64,000 nucleotides of DNA, taken from Deltaproteobacteria bacterium. Its GTDB lineage: Bacteria; Desulfobacterota_D; UBA1144; Nemesobacterales; UBA2774. Position 1 is the first letter of the stretch, and every line of letters starts with the position of its first letter. Of this stretch, positions 17,588-27,308 are shown one piece after another. The position numbers and the translations under genes were made by a program. Where the stretch lies: assembly GCA_040223695.1 (NCBI GenBank), contig JAVKFU010000018.1, positions 434,001 to 498,000 on the forward strand, read 5' to 3'. The notes under the pieces are model-generated. The model saw only the letters and a program-made list of their open reading frames with translations. It was not told where the DNA came from and did not search any database.

Positions 17588-17837
17588 TTATAGAAGCCGG
17601 GCGGGGTTTACCCGCTCGCATCATTATTGGTTTTGCTTTATACGTCTGAGCCTGATTCCCGTTTCATCATGTTGAGCCGATTCGGATTGCTTTGTTGTTT
17701 TTTATCATGGCCTTGTAATACTTGTATTAATTGATGGTTTTGAATCCCCGTGTTTGCAAACTTCTTGCTATAGGGTTTATATTTTGATGGTTATATGCAT
17801 TTAATCAAAAATCTGTCTGAGGGCGAAGGAGGTGAGC

Positions 17838-19385
17838 GTGGCAACTGATAAACATTATGATGTAATCATAATCGGCACGGGCGCGGGGGGCGGTACTCTC
17901 GCGTATCATCTGGCCCCTTCGGGCAAGAGCATTCTTCTTCTGGAGCGCGGGGATTTCCTGCCCCGTGAAAAGGAAAACTGGGATGTTAACAAGGTATTCC
18001 TCGATAACCGCTACGTAAGCCGGGACCCGTGGCACGACAAGGACGGTAACGCTTTCCAGCCGGGCGTGCATTATTTCGTCGGAGGGGCTACGAAAATGTA
18101 CGGAGCCGCTTTATTCAGACTGCGGAAAGAGGACTTCGGCGAGGTCCGCCACCACGGGGGGATCTCTCCCGCATGGCCTATCTCTTATGAGGACCTTGAG
18201 CCTTACTACACCAGGGCGGAGAAGATTTATCATGTTCACGGACTTAGGGGCGAGGACCCGACCGAGCCTGGGGCGAGCGAGCCTTACCCGTATCCGCCTG
18301 TCGCTCACGAAGCCAGGATCGCGGAGCTTGCAGAGAGTCTTGAAAGGGAAGGCTATCACCCGTTTCACGCGCCGACCGGGGTACTGCTGAATGAAGAGGA
18401 CCGCAATATGAGCGACTGCATCAAGTGCGATACATGCGACGGTTACCCTTGTCTGGTTCACGCGAAGGCCGATAGCGAGGTCGTATGCGTAAGGCCCGCG
18501 TTAACGCATCCGAACGTGACGCTGGTAACGAACGCCGAGGTCGTAAAACTGAACACGTCCGCTTCCGGAAGGGAAGTGACTGAAGTCGTTGTAAGGCGGA
18601 ACAATGGTACAGAAATATACAGAGGAAACATAGTGGTCGTGTCGGCAGGCGCGTCGAATTCGGCGCGTATATTGCTTCTTTCGGCTAACGATAAGCATCC
18701 TGACGGCCTTGCGAACGGATCCGATCAGGTCGGCAGGAATTACATGTTCCACAATAGTCAGGCGGTGGTAGCTATATCCGTACGCGAAAATCCGACTGTC
18801 TTTCAGAAGACATTAAGCATTAACGATTTTTATTTCGGTATGGACGGATTCGATTATCCGGTAGGCAACATACAGATGATAGGGAAGTCGAAGGGCCCCA
18901 TGTTCAGGGATGACGCGCCTTCTCTGGTTCCGGGGATGACGCTCGACACGATGGCCCGACACGCAGTCGATTTCTGGCTTACCACAGAAGACCTGCCCGA
19001 CCCCGAGAACAGGATCACGCTCAACTCTAATGGAGAGATCGTGCTTAGCTACACGTTCAACAACCAGGAGCCTGCGAGACTCCTGAGAGAGAAGCTTAGG
19101 GATATGCTGGAGAAGGCGGGGTGCCACAGGCACCTGATCCCGAACAATCTCTACATGGGGAAGAATATTCCTCTCGGGGGCGTGGCGCATCAGTCGGGTG
19201 CCTGCCGTTTCGGGACCGACCCCGCTAGTTCCGTACTCGATATAAACTGCAAGGCTCACGAGCTTGATAACCTGTATGTTGTCGATACCAGCTTCTTCCC
19301 GAGCATAGGGGCTGTAAACCCTTCGCTCACCGCGATGGCGAACGCTCTCAGGGTAGGGGACCGTCTGCTTGAAAGATTAGGCTAA
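17838..19385 (+). CDS. GMC-family FAD-dependent oxidoreductase
   Basis: The protein belongs to the glucose-methanol-choline oxidoreductase family. The FAD-binding Rossmann motif is at the N-terminus (DVIIIGTGAGGGTLAYHLA), with the ERGDF and GGATKMYGAAL segments following. The C-terminal catalytic part contains the family's NPS motif (FPSIGAVNPSLTAMANALR) and an HQSGACRFG block. In the middle is a four-cysteine cluster (CIKCDTCDGYPC) similar to that of the BetA-like subgroup; whether it binds metal is unknown. It probably oxidises an alcohol or sugar. AAGGAGG at 17826-17832 favours GTG 17838 as start over GTG 17832. Confidence 0.9.
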   Translation: MATDKHYDVIIIGTGAGGGTLAYHLAPSGKSILLLERGDFLPREKENWDVNKVFLDNRYVSRDPWHDKDGNAFQPGVHYFVGGATKMYGAALFRLRKEDFGEVRHHGGISPAWPISYEDLEPYYTRAEKIYHVHGLRGEDPTEPGASEPYPYPPVAHEARIAELAESLEREGYHPFHAPTGVLLNEEDRNMSDCIKCDTCDGYPCLVHAKADSEVVCVRPALTHPNVTLVTNAEVVKLNTSASGREVTEVVVRRNNGTEIYRGNIVVVSAGASNSARILLLSANDKHPDGLANGSDQVGRNYMFHNSQAVVAISVRENPTVFQKTLSINDFYFGMDGFDYPVGNIQMIGKSKGPMFRDDAPSLVPGMTLDTMARHAVDFWLTTEDLPDPENRITLNSNGEIVLSYTFNNQEPARLLREKLRDMLEKAGCHRHLIPNNLYMGKNIPLGGVAHQSGACRFGTDPASSVLDINCKAHELDNLYVVDTSFFPSIGAVNPSLTAMANALRVGDRLLERLG

Positions 19386-19432
19386 TTCCATGGGCGCTAC
19401 TAGAAACCGGCTCGCCGGCTCGTTTGCGTCGC

Positions 19433-19969
19433 TTAAACCGCTTTGTTTTTTTTGAGGGCGGCCTTTTTTTTGTGCGCCACATCTGCATTTTGCGCCCGGG
19501 GAATGCTGTCCCGTTCAATCTGAATTATCTTTTTCTTCTTGGAAAGGTTGAACCTGGAGACGTCCACAACGAACTTTTTATGTAAAAATTTTCTACCGAG
19601 AAGTATCGGGTATTCCATTTTCGACCTGTCGGAAAGAGATAGCTCTATGTCATGGTCCTGACCGAAGAGTGAAATTTTGGTTTTTATTATATATCTGAAT
19701 TCCGTCTGTCCGAAAGAGTTTTTTATCCTTCTTCTCGCCAGAAGCGGCTTTCTTATCTCTTTTTCGTCATAGGCGGGGTGTGATGGGTCGAGCAGCCTGA
19801 ACCTTACATACCTCCGGCCGTCTTTTCTCACCGCTCTCACGCTGTCGCAGTGTATTGCGGAAGTGTACGCGCCCGTGTCGACCTTGGCGTCCATGTCACA
19901 TAATTTAAGCGTGGGAAAGTCGACTTTTTCCCTTCTCCCTATTACGAGTTTTACCTGCTTCTGTTTCAT
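19433..19969 (-). CDS. RimB/retropepsin-like protease (PF05618 family)
   Basis: The 178-residue protein matches the family annotated as ATP-dependent zinc protease, now considered retropepsin-like aspartic peptidases. The active-site motif is KVDTGAYTSAIH (Asp-Thr-Gly-Ala) and the second conserved block is YPILLGRKFLH. In other bacteria this family occurs beside RimK-type ATP-grasp glutamate ligases and has been linked to trimming poly-glutamate tails. No ATP-grasp gene is visible here. The C-terminus is lysine-rich. It lies 15 bp after mgtE and is probably in the same transcript. Confidence 0.85.
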   Translation of the reverse strand: MKQKQVKLVIGRREKVDFPTLKLCDMDAKVDTGAYTSAIHCDSVRAVRKDGRRYVRFRLLDPSHPAYDEKEIRKPLLARRRIKNSFGQTEFRYIIKTKISLFGQDHDIELSLSDRSKMEYPILLGRKFLHKKFVVDVSRFNLSKKKKIIQIERDSIPRAQNADVAHKKKAALKKNKAV

Positions 19970-19984
19970 CAGCTCCTGACCGTA

Positions 19985-21298
19985 TCAGAGTGTAAGGCCG
20001 AAAAATATTGTTGCCAGCCCCAGAAATGCCGCAAACCCGATAATGTCCGTTACCGTTGTCAATATGATCATCGATGACTGGGCAGGGTCAAGTCCAAGGG
20101 ACTTCAGCGCTATCGGGATTACAGTACCCGAAATGCCGGCCGCTATGAGGTTAATAATCATGGCAAGCCCTATTACCAGACCGAGTATCATATTACCCTG
20201 CCATATATAAGCTATAGCCGCTGTAATTAAACCGATGATTATTCCGTTGTAAAGACCGAGGCTTGCCTCTTTCCAGAGGAGCTTCTTGAAGTCGCCCCTG
20301 GAAATCTCCCTCATAACGAGTCCTCTCATCACTACCGCAAGGGACTGCGCGCCGCCGTTGCCGCCCTGACCGGCAACTATCGGCAGGAAGGCTGCAAGAA
20401 CGGTTATTCTGGCTATTACGTCCTCGAACATCGCAACCACCGCCGCCGCCAGGAATGCCGTAACGAGGTTTATGCTTAGCCAGGGGAGTCTCTTTTTAAG
20501 CGAATAAAAGGTGCCGGAAAAGGGCCTTTCGTCGCTGTCTACGCCGAATATAGTCTGTATGTCGGCCGAATATTCCTCCTGCATATCCCCCATGAACTGA
20601 TTCGTGTTCACTATGCCCACAAGCTTATGGGTGTTATCCACTACGGGGACCGCGAAGAATTTGTGCTTTGAAATGATGCTCGCCGCATCCTCGTTCTCCA
20701 TGAACGCATTCAGGTAAAAGACGTCTTTAATCATAACCTCGCCGAGCTTCTTATGGGGTTCCTGAATAATCAGGTCCCTCATGCTTAACACTCCCTTGAG
20801 CCTGTTCTGCTCGTCTATTACGTAAAGATAAGAGAGGGGTGTGGTATCCTGGTCTGCCATGCGTTTTATCTTGCTCAGCACGTCTGAAATTCTGAGATCG
20901 TCCCTGAGCGCGAGGAAGTTCGGGCTCATTATGTGCCCTACGCTGTCTTTAGGGTATTCGAGAAGCTCTCTGATCTCCTTTTTTTGGTGATCTGTAAGAT
21001 TGCGCGCGATTTTGTCTTTGAGTTCAGGGGTGCATATTCCGACTATTAGCGATACCTTAAGAGGCTCGATGCTGCGTACGATCTCTCCTGCTTTGCCGTC
21101 AGGGAGCTTGCTCAGAAGCTTTGCGGCATATTCGTTCTGCAAATTCTCGAAAATGGTTTTCGTGATACCTACCGGGAGACTCTCGAATACCTCTATACTC
21201 TCCTCGATATCCATAGTTTCTATGACGTGCGCCGAAATTACGGGGTCGTAATCCGAGAATTTTTGGATATAGAATTCGAGCGGCGAGCCTTGGTTCAT
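19985..21298 (-). CDS. mgtE: Magnesium transporter MgtE
   Basis: The 437-residue protein has the full MgtE layout. An N-terminal superhelical MgtE_N domain (about 1-125) is followed by a pair of CBS domains (about 130-250, from VGHIMSPNFLALRDD to VPVVDNTHKLVGIVN), a connecting helix and a five-helix pore domain from about residue 265. Pore segments include FLPIVAGQGGNGGAQSLAV, the most conserved stretch of the family. The cytosolic domains sense Mg and gate the channel. CorA is also encoded, at 26319-27308, giving two Mg uptake systems in the window. It is followed at 15 bp by the RimB-like gene. Confidence 0.95.
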   Translation of the reverse strand: MNQGSPLEFYIQKFSDYDPVISAHVIETMDIEESIEVFESLPVGITKTIFENLQNEYAAKLLSKLPDGKAGEIVRSIEPLKVSLIVGICTPELKDKIARNLTDHQKKEIRELLEYPKDSVGHIMSPNFLALRDDLRISDVLSKIKRMADQDTTPLSYLYVIDEQNRLKGVLSMRDLIIQEPHKKLGEVMIKDVFYLNAFMENEDAASIISKHKFFAVPVVDNTHKLVGIVNTNQFMGDMQEEYSADIQTIFGVDSDERPFSGTFYSLKKRLPWLSINLVTAFLAAAVVAMFEDVIARITVLAAFLPIVAGQGGNGGAQSLAVVMRGLVMREISRGDFKKLLWKEASLGLYNGIIIGLITAAIAYIWQGNMILGLVIGLAMIINLIAAGISGTVIPIALKSLGLDPAQSSMIILTTVTDIIGFAAFLGLATIFFGLTL

Positions 21299-21385
21299 AT
21301 TTGACCTCCCCTGGACAAGCGTGTTTTACATAAGCTAAGAAGGATACCTTAATACATGCTCGGATTGTAAAAATTTGAATAGGTT

Positions 21386-22066
21386 TCAGATTGAGCGTAA
21401 AAGGGCCCTGGCCGGGGCGCCTTCGCAGTTTTCGATCTTGATCGGAAGGCATATCATTTCATACCTGCCGGGTTCTACCCGCGAAAGGTCGAGGCCCTCT
21501 ATGACCCAGATGCGTGCCTTGAGTATTATTTGATGGACTTCATTGATATTCGATTCGAATCCGCCGATCGAAAGGTAATCGACTCCTATGGTCTGTACCT
21601 TTCGGTCAACCAGGTATTCCGCCGTCTCTGTCGAAATGTACACGAATTTTTCATCGAAAGGTTTCTTATCCCATTTGCGTTTTGAGTTCCGTGTTTTAAA
21701 GAGAATTCTTTCCCCCCGGCGTATACGGTGGGGGCGTATCTCCGCGACTTTTATGGATTCAGGGTCGTTTACCTCAATCACGCGCGCGTTGCCCACAACC
21801 GCGGACAACGGCATCTTGTCTATACCGGTTTTGAGCTTTGTGAAGTGGGAAGGGGCATCCATATGGGTGGCTGTGTGAACGGTCATAGAAACTTCGGATA
21901 CGTTGCAGTCATCCCCTTTGTCCATGTCGTGAAGGCGGTAAACCCTGACCGGGGGATCGCCCGGCCAGCTTACCATGCCGTCAGAGATCGGGACAGAGAT
22001 ATCTATCCATTCCTGAGATGTTGCCGCCTGAGATTTTCTTTTCGGTCCGGGCCTATTGGAAGACAT
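21386..22066 (-). CDS. Cyclase-family metal-dependent hydrolase, second copy (KynB-like)
   Basis: This member of the cyclase/kynurenine formamidase family has the canonical opening DISVPISDGMVSWPGDPP and the metal motif HTATHMDAPSHF, followed by VDYLSIGGFESN and PGRYEMICLPIKI. It is closer to typical bacterial KynB in length than the copy at 4120-4890, and the two share little beyond the motifs. No tryptophan-degradation genes are nearby, so the substrate is open. The ATG at 22066 is chosen over 22072 because GGAG lies 8 nt upstream of the former but only 2 nt from the latter. Confidence 0.88.
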   Translation of the reverse strand: MSSNRPGPKRKSQAATSQEWIDISVPISDGMVSWPGDPPVRVYRLHDMDKGDDCNVSEVSMTVHTATHMDAPSHFTKLKTGIDKMPLSAVVGNARVIEVNDPESIKVAEIRPHRIRRGERILFKTRNSKRKWDKKPFDEKFVYISTETAEYLVDRKVQTIGVDYLSIGGFESNINEVHQIILKARIWVIEGLDLSRVEPGRYEMICLPIKIENCEGAPARALLRSI

Positions 22067-22139
22067 TTGCATAGCTCCTAAATCTTAAACAATTTTATTA
22101 GCGGCGACAAACAGGACCAGGTAAGTCACCAATCTAGAT

Positions 22140-22658
22140 TTAAAGCAATTTGGCTATTTCCCGCGCAACGCTATCCGGAGAGAGATTTTCGGTGTCTATT
22201 ATTATGTCTGCTCTCTCGTAGAACCGTGCGCGTTTTTGGAGCAGCAGCGCCGCGGTCCCGAGCGGGTCTTCCCCCCGGAGAAGGGGACGGGATTTACTGT
22301 TTTTAATTCTTTCCCAGATGGTGGCGATCGGGGCTTTCAGATAAATCGTAATGCCTCCCCGGTTCATTATCTCCCAGTTAGTCTCCCTCGTGACAATCCC
22401 TCCGCCCGTGGCTATTACCTGCCTCTCTCCATTTGAGAGATTTTCAAGAACCTCCGATTCAAGCGCCCTGAAATATTCCTCTCCGTGCTCGGAGAATATT
22501 TCGGTAATTTTCTTCCCGCTCTGCTTTTCTATTACATTGTCGGCGTCTACGTATCTGTAACCGACTTCTTCAGCTAAAATCCTGCCGACCGTTGTTTTAC
22601 CGGCGCCCATAAAGCCGACTAAAAATATATTTTTAAGATTACGCTTATCAGGATTCAT
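22140..22658 (-). CDS. aroK: Shikimate kinase
   Basis: This enzyme phosphorylates shikimate with ATP in the aromatic amino acid pathway. All motifs are present: P-loop GFMGAGKTTVG, the shikimate-binding DADNVIEKQSG and FRALESEVL regions, GGGIVTRE, and the lid arginines around SRPLLRG. The 172-residue length is standard. Its start overlaps the end of ribE by 11 bp, showing translational coupling at the end of the operon led by the HExxH/TPR protein and lspA. Confidence 0.96.
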   Translation of the reverse strand: MNPDKRNLKNIFLVGFMGAGKTTVGRILAEEVGYRYVDADNVIEKQSGKKITEIFSEHGEEYFRALESEVLENLSNGERQVIATGGGIVTRETNWEIMNRGGITIYLKAPIATIWERIKNSKSRPLLRGEDPLGTAALLLQKRARFYERADIIIDTENLSPDSVAREIAKLL

Positions 22659-23280
22659 CCGGAAACTGATAAATACTGTTTTTTTTCTCGCGACCCGTCA
22701 CGAATTTCTCGACATACTTTCCGATTATATCGCATTCTATGTTGACCGGGCTTCCGATTTTAAGCTCGCCGAAGATCGTCTCTTCAAGCGTGTAGGGGAT
22801 TATGTTTACCAGAAATTCATTGCCGTTAACCGCGTTTACCGTAAGGCTTACGCCGTCCACCGCGACTGAGCCTTTCTCCACGACGTATTTCGACAACTCC
22901 CCGGGTACTGAGAACCCGAACTCTACCGAGCCACCGCGCTTTCGGATAGAGCTCACCTTGCCCACGCCGTCCACGTGCCCGTTCACCATATGCCCCCCGA
23001 GCTTGTCGCCGACTTTAAGCGCGCGCTCGAGATTCACTCTGTTTCCGGTCTTTAATCTTCCCAGATTTGTCCTGGCGAGCGTCTCATGAGAGGCGTCCAC
23101 GGTAAAGCTGTTTTTCCCGAGGGACGTTACGGTGAGGCACGTCCCGTTTACTGAGATACTGTCTCCAAGCCCGACTTCCGCCAGGTTAATTTTGCTTACT
23201 TCGAAGCTAAAGACGGATTCTTTCGCCTTGCGCTTTATACCCCTTACTTTTCCTATGTCCTCAATTATTCCGGTGAACAT
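22648..23280 (-). CDS. ribE: Riboflavin synthase, alpha subunit
   Basis: The protein converts two molecules of 6,7-dimethyl-8-ribityllumazine to riboflavin and a pyrimidine. It begins with the diagnostic MFTGIIEDIG and contains two homologous lumazine-binding barrels. The first has SVNGTCLTV and the second VAVDGVSLTVNAV, with GHMVNGHVDGVG at the junction. The last 20 residues are an unusual charged tail. Only 2 nt separate it from lspA and it overlaps aroK. No other riboflavin gene and no FMN riboswitch is present here. Confidence 0.96.
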   Translation of the reverse strand: MFTGIIEDIGKVRGIKRKAKESVFSFEVSKINLAEVGLGDSISVNGTCLTVTSLGKNSFTVDASHETLARTNLGRLKTGNRVNLERALKVGDKLGGHMVNGHVDGVGKVSSIRKRGGSVEFGFSVPGELSKYVVEKGSVAVDGVSLTVNAVNGNEFLVNIIPYTLEETIFGELKIGSPVNIECDIIGKYVEKFVTGREKKNSIYQFPDES

Positions 23281-23282
23281 GG

Positions 23283-23768
23283 CTACCCGCCCCGTTTCAA
23301 TATGAATGTATCAAGAAGTATCAGTATAACACCGATAGTAATAGCGGAGTCAGCCAGGTTAAACGGCGGCCAGTGGAGCGCAGGGTTTCCGAACCAGTGG
23401 AAGTCTATGAAATCCGTTACGTATCTGAGCTTGAATCTGTCTATCGAGTTCCCTATCGCGCCGCCGAGAATAAGCGACAAAGAGATCACGAGGAGTCTGT
23501 CCCCGCTTTGTGTTTGGGACAGGAAGTAGAAGATCACTATAACCGCGGTTATGAGCACGACCACGAACAGGGGAATCCTGATGCTTTCAGGCATATCCCG
23601 GAATATGCCGAAGGCGGCGCCCGGGTTTCTGATGTGAGTTAAATCCAGAAAAGGCAGAAACTCTACTCTTCCGTAAAGCGGTATGTTTCTGACGACGAGC
23701 CACTTGGATAGCTGGTCCGCCGCTACGATTATAGCGGTTATGGTTATAGCGGTGATGTACTTGTGCAT
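23283..23768 (-). CDS. lspA: Lipoprotein signal peptidase (signal peptidase II)
   Basis: This inner-membrane aspartic protease removes signal peptides from prolipoproteins. The 161-residue protein has four hydrophobic helices. The N-terminal ADQLSKWLV segment and catalytic-aspartate blocks (GNSIDRFKL...DFIDFHW, then PFNLADSAITIG) are all present. It sits 34 bp after the HExxH/TPR membrane protein and 2 bp before ribE in a leftward operon. Its presence agrees with the predicted lipoprotein at 3567. Confidence 0.96.
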   Translation of the reverse strand: MHKYITAITITAIIVAADQLSKWLVVRNIPLYGRVEFLPFLDLTHIRNPGAAFGIFRDMPESIRIPLFVVVLITAVIVIFYFLSQTQSGDRLLVISLSLILGGAIGNSIDRFKLRYVTDFIDFHWFGNPALHWPPFNLADSAITIGVILILLDTFILKRGG

Positions 23769-23802
23769 TTGAGGGAGCTATAGATTATATAGGATTAAAT
23801 TA

Positions 23803-26034
23803 TTACTTCAACCGCTTTTCTTTCGCCCACCGAGCCCTTTCTATAAAATCAAGAGCATAGTTCCTGGAACCGCTGCTTCCGTCAGATGCGGTAATTTCCC
23901 GGAATATATCAGCGGAGCCTTCGTAGTTTTCTCCGGCAAAAAGAGAGATGCCGAGCAGCCTCGAATTCTCCCCGGTCAATTCATCGGAGGGAAGGCCGAG
24001 AAATTTTGCCAGTGTCAGATAGGGGACGGCCTTTTTGTATTCCCCGTTATTGTATAACATCCTGCCGAGGAGATAGTAGGCGGGAGAATAGTCGGGTGAG
24101 AGCATTACTGATTCTTCAAGAGAAACGGTCTGATAGACCCTGTCCCTCGTGGAGAAGAACTCCCGTAATTTGCCCGCGGGTTCTCCTCCGGTCTCAATCG
24201 CAGATATTTTGATATCGAGTTCCCTTTTGATTTCATCCGGCAGGGGGTTTCCCCGTATGGACTTGAATATTACAAGAGCCTCATTCGTTTTTCCCGACTG
24301 CCAGAGAGCGTTGCCCCTGAGATTTTCCAAAATGGTTTTGTCCACTTCCGAGATGGAGGCTGAACGTTTCGCAACGCGCGCGGCTTCCGGGTAATTACCT
24401 TCATAGTAATTAGAGTATGCGAGCCCGTTAAGAAGAACGGGGTCATCGGCGTCATAGGAGAGAGCCTCTTCGAACAGGAGGCGCGCGCGATGATAATTAC
24501 TGTCACTGAAGCTTCTGTACCCGTCGGTTTTGAGGGCCGCGACGCGTCTCGGGCAGGTCGCGCCGAATATGCTCGGCTCGCTGAATCTGGCCTCCGCTAT
24601 GGCTTCCGCTTGAAGAGGAGTTTCGATTCCTTCGAGAAAAACCTTCCATTCCGTTATAAGCTCGTCCAGCCCTTTGCCGTAAACCGAAAAATTCCCGGTT
24701 CTGTAAGCGGTTTTAAATTTGTCCATTCCGTAAGTGTCGATGAGATATCTTGAGAAAGATCCCGTTAGTGTGTAGCCGACAGCCGGAGGCGCGTACCAGA
24801 ATCCGAATCCGAGTATGTTATTTAGTTGCGGAGCCGCCCCTTTTTTAATTAGCAACTTGGCCCATTGGTGGCGCGTGTAGCCGTCCCCGTCCCAGTCGGC
24901 CGCCACGGCGAGCCCTTCGAGAAGACCGATCTTGGGACTTATCTTGAGGAACTTGCTCCCGAAATCTGCGGACATCACGTGAGTAAGCTCGTGCTTGAGC
25001 ACCGGGTGGGGGAATAAATCGTAAACGAGATGTATTTCCTTGTGTATAGGGTTTGCGATTGTAGTTTCTCCGGCGCCGACTACGTTCTTACGTGTTTTGA
25101 AGTCCGGATAAATGTATGAGCGTATCTTCTGCGAGGAGTCCGTATCGAGGAATTCGGATAGCTGTTTGTATCTCCATTCGTGATCCCGGGCGATCAGGTC
25201 TATATCTCTTGTGGCTCCCGGGTCGTAGTAGATAATGAAATTATCCGTCTCGACCGAAGCCGGGAGAATACTCTCAGTTATATATTCGCGGGAATAGGTA
25301 AAGCCGATTTCCTGCTTGTATGAGTAGGAAATAACCAGAGCCGCCGCGAAAATGAAGAGCTTGATGAAACCCCATGCGCCTATTCTTCTGAACACCATGC
25401 CGTTAGCAATTGTCAGCAGCGTGAGAAAGAGGAATCCCCACAGGACGGTGATTATTCTGTACACTACCAGTGTGAGGGTGACAGGTATAGCTTCGTCGTA
25501 AATGGGTCCGGGGAAGAATCCGAACACCGGATTATAAACGAAGAGCGAAGGATTGCTATAGAGTTTCCAAAGGGAATAAATTATCGTCCCGATAATTATG
25601 AGTGCCCCTGTGAAGAACCCCCTTCCTCTGAAGATGAACCCGGTCAGGAGACCGAGTGTGGAAGAAAAGAACACGCTTACAACCGGGATCAGGAGAAAGA
25701 ACGCCGCTCCCTCCTTTTTGTAGCAGTCGCCTTTTATAAGGGAGCTTCCGAGCCCTATGAGAAATACCACTAAGAGGAATATGATATTGATCGTCAGTAT
25801 GGACGAGACTCTGTCTGAAAGCCTCCTTCCCATCCTCTGGATCTTATAGTCGCTGTCGATTAGCTCGGCGGAGATAAAAACGGATATAAAGGCCAGCACG
25901 AAACCCATAACCACGGAGTATTCGAACCCGAGGGTCCCTACCAGGGGGAAGAAAGTGAGGGACAGAGAGATCAGTATAACGAGCCCAAGAGGTATGAGCA
26001 CTTTATTAGACAAAAACATGCGTTCTAAATCCAT
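23803..26034 (-). CDS. Uncharacterised polytopic membrane protein with HExxH peptidase-like domain and TPR repeats
   Basis: The 743-residue protein is not assigned to a named family. Residues 10-240 contain about seven membrane helices. Residues 260-480 form an extracytoplasmic domain of the peptidase MA/gluzincin type: H348-E-L-T-H352 is a zinc motif, with a possible third ligand at Glu373 in GLLEGLAVAADWDGDG. From about residue 500 to the end are TPR-like repeats, for example DDPVLLNGLAYSNYYEG and PAYYLLGRMLYNNGEYKKA. The layout suggests a membrane-anchored metallopeptidase with a protein-binding scaffold. It leads the operon with lspA, ribE and aroK. GGAAGGA precedes the ATG. Confidence 0.8.
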   Translation of the reverse strand: MDLERMFLSNKVLIPLGLVILISLSLTFFPLVGTLGFEYSVVMGFVLAFISVFISAELIDSDYKIQRMGRRLSDRVSSILTINIIFLLVVFLIGLGSSLIKGDCYKKEGAAFFLLIPVVSVFFSSTLGLLTGFIFRGRGFFTGALIIIGTIIYSLWKLYSNPSLFVYNPVFGFFPGPIYDEAIPVTLTLVVYRIITVLWGFLFLTLLTIANGMVFRRIGAWGFIKLFIFAAALVISYSYKQEIGFTYSREYITESILPASVETDNFIIYYDPGATRDIDLIARDHEWRYKQLSEFLDTDSSQKIRSYIYPDFKTRKNVVGAGETTIANPIHKEIHLVYDLFPHPVLKHELTHVMSADFGSKFLKISPKIGLLEGLAVAADWDGDGYTRHQWAKLLIKKGAAPQLNNILGFGFWYAPPAVGYTLTGSFSRYLIDTYGMDKFKTAYRTGNFSVYGKGLDELITEWKVFLEGIETPLQAEAIAEARFSEPSIFGATCPRRVAALKTDGYRSFSDSNYHRARLLFEEALSYDADDPVLLNGLAYSNYYEGNYPEAARVAKRSASISEVDKTILENLRGNALWQSGKTNEALVIFKSIRGNPLPDEIKRELDIKISAIETGGEPAGKLREFFSTRDRVYQTVSLEESVMLSPDYSPAYYLLGRMLYNNGEYKKAVPYLTLAKFLGLPSDELTGENSRLLGISLFAGENYEGSADIFREITASDGSSGSRNYALDFIERARWAKEKRLK

Positions 26035-26318
26035 ATGTTCCTTCCAGTACTAGCCTCCGAATTTCTATATATGCTGTTTATAATTGTACTGCAGGTTAGC
26101 TCCCGATTATAGCTTTTGCGCTTCGTTTGTTCACATCAGTTCGGATTTTGGCCGGTCCGGTCTTTCACATCCTGAGAGTAGGCGTCTATGTGCCTGTGTG
26201 TAAAAAGCGTCAGTTTATTGATTTGAAAAACCGGGCGGGAAAGAAAATCACCCTGTAGAGTTTTAAGAAGTGAGCGGCGATTGCCCCGCAAGAAGTGGCA
26301 ACAGTTTATGCAGTACGG

Positions 26319-27308
26319 CTATTTAAACCACCCGCTCCGGTAGAAGAAAAACAGCATTCCCGCCGAAACCGCCAGCATAAGTATGAGCGTTAGGTGATAA
26401 GAGTATTGCCACTGGAGTAGGGGGATATATCGAAAGTTCATTCCATAAATTCCCGCTATGAGGTTCAGGGGCAGGAATATGGCCGCAATTATCGTAAGTA
26501 CTTTGAGCCTGTTGTTTGTCCTCTCCTGAAGCGTGAGGTCGTAGTGCTGATGAATGTTTTGAAGCCTGCTTTCATACCTGCCGAGCAGCCTGAATTCGTT
26601 CTGCGCTTCGTCGTCGAGCTTTTTAAAGTTGCGGCGCTGCTTTCCTATGTCGAAAGCCGCTCCCTCGAATTTTTGAATGGCGTTAAGACAGTAAAGCTGA
26701 TCTTCAGCCATCACGCTAAGGCGCCCGATATTGTTCTTTAGTGTGAGTATGCTTTTGAGGTCGACCTCGTCCGGCGCAAGATTTATGCTCTTGCCGAGAT
26801 TGTGGATACTGTCCCGCTGGTTTATGTAGAGAAAATAATTTGTTTCCATCATATTCTCGATAATATGGTAAAGAAGGGATGCGATTGTCGCCCTTTGCAG
26901 GTGGAAATTATTGCATAGGTCACTGGCCAGCTTCGTTATAGGGTCTATTTCCCCGGCATGAATTGTGATGAGTAGGTTCCGCATGCAGAGGAAGGAAATA
27001 TGCTCAATTTCAAAGGTCGCTTCCTCCGTAATTCTGGGGAATTCGAAATAGAGCTCATTTTCGGTATGAGCCAAAGGCAGGTTCCTGCCCCGAAGTATGA
27101 AGTCCTCGATAATCGATTCATCCGAAATAAGCGGGGAAAGTATTTCCCTGAGCTCCCTTTTATCGGGATCAACTATGTCTATCCAGCGCGGCTTGCCGTC
27201 AGCGAGCCTCTCGCCGATTTTTTGTTCGGGGGATTCCTCTTTGAGATGCAGGCTGTCGTCGATAAGATAGGATTTAACTATCAAGGCGCTTACTCCTTTA
27301 AGGATCAC
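26319..27308 (-). CDS. corA: CorA-family divalent cation transporter
   Basis: This 329-residue protein has the CorA arrangement of a large cytoplasmic N-terminal domain, a long stalk helix and two C-terminal membrane helices. The selectivity-filter motif GMN is present in AGIYGMNFRYIPLL, and the protein ends with the typical short basic tail. The loop after GMN usually reads MPEL; here it is IPLL, so the acidic residue is missing. It probably imports Mg or another divalent metal. Its ATG overlaps the tonB stop by 4 bp, so the two genes are translationally coupled. Confidence 0.92.
   Translation of the reverse strand: MILKGVSALIVKSYLIDDSLHLKEESPEQKIGERLADGKPRWIDIVDPDKRELREILSPLISDESIIEDFILRGRNLPLAHTENELYFEFPRITEEATFEIEHISFLCMRNLLITIHAGEIDPITKLASDLCNNFHLQRATIASLLYHIIENMMETNYFLYINQRDSIHNLGKSINLAPDEVDLKSILTLKNNIGRLSVMAEDQLYCLNAIQKFEGAAFDIGKQRRNFKKLDDEAQNEFRLLGRYESRLQNIHQHYDLTLQERTNNRLKVLTIIAAIFLPLNLIAGIYGMNFRYIPLLQWQYSYHLTLILMLAVSAGMLFFFYRSGWFK

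Noticed and set aside
22648-23280. FMN riboswitch for ribE
   Set aside because: Only 2 nt separate ribE from lspA and no RFN-element sequence is present.
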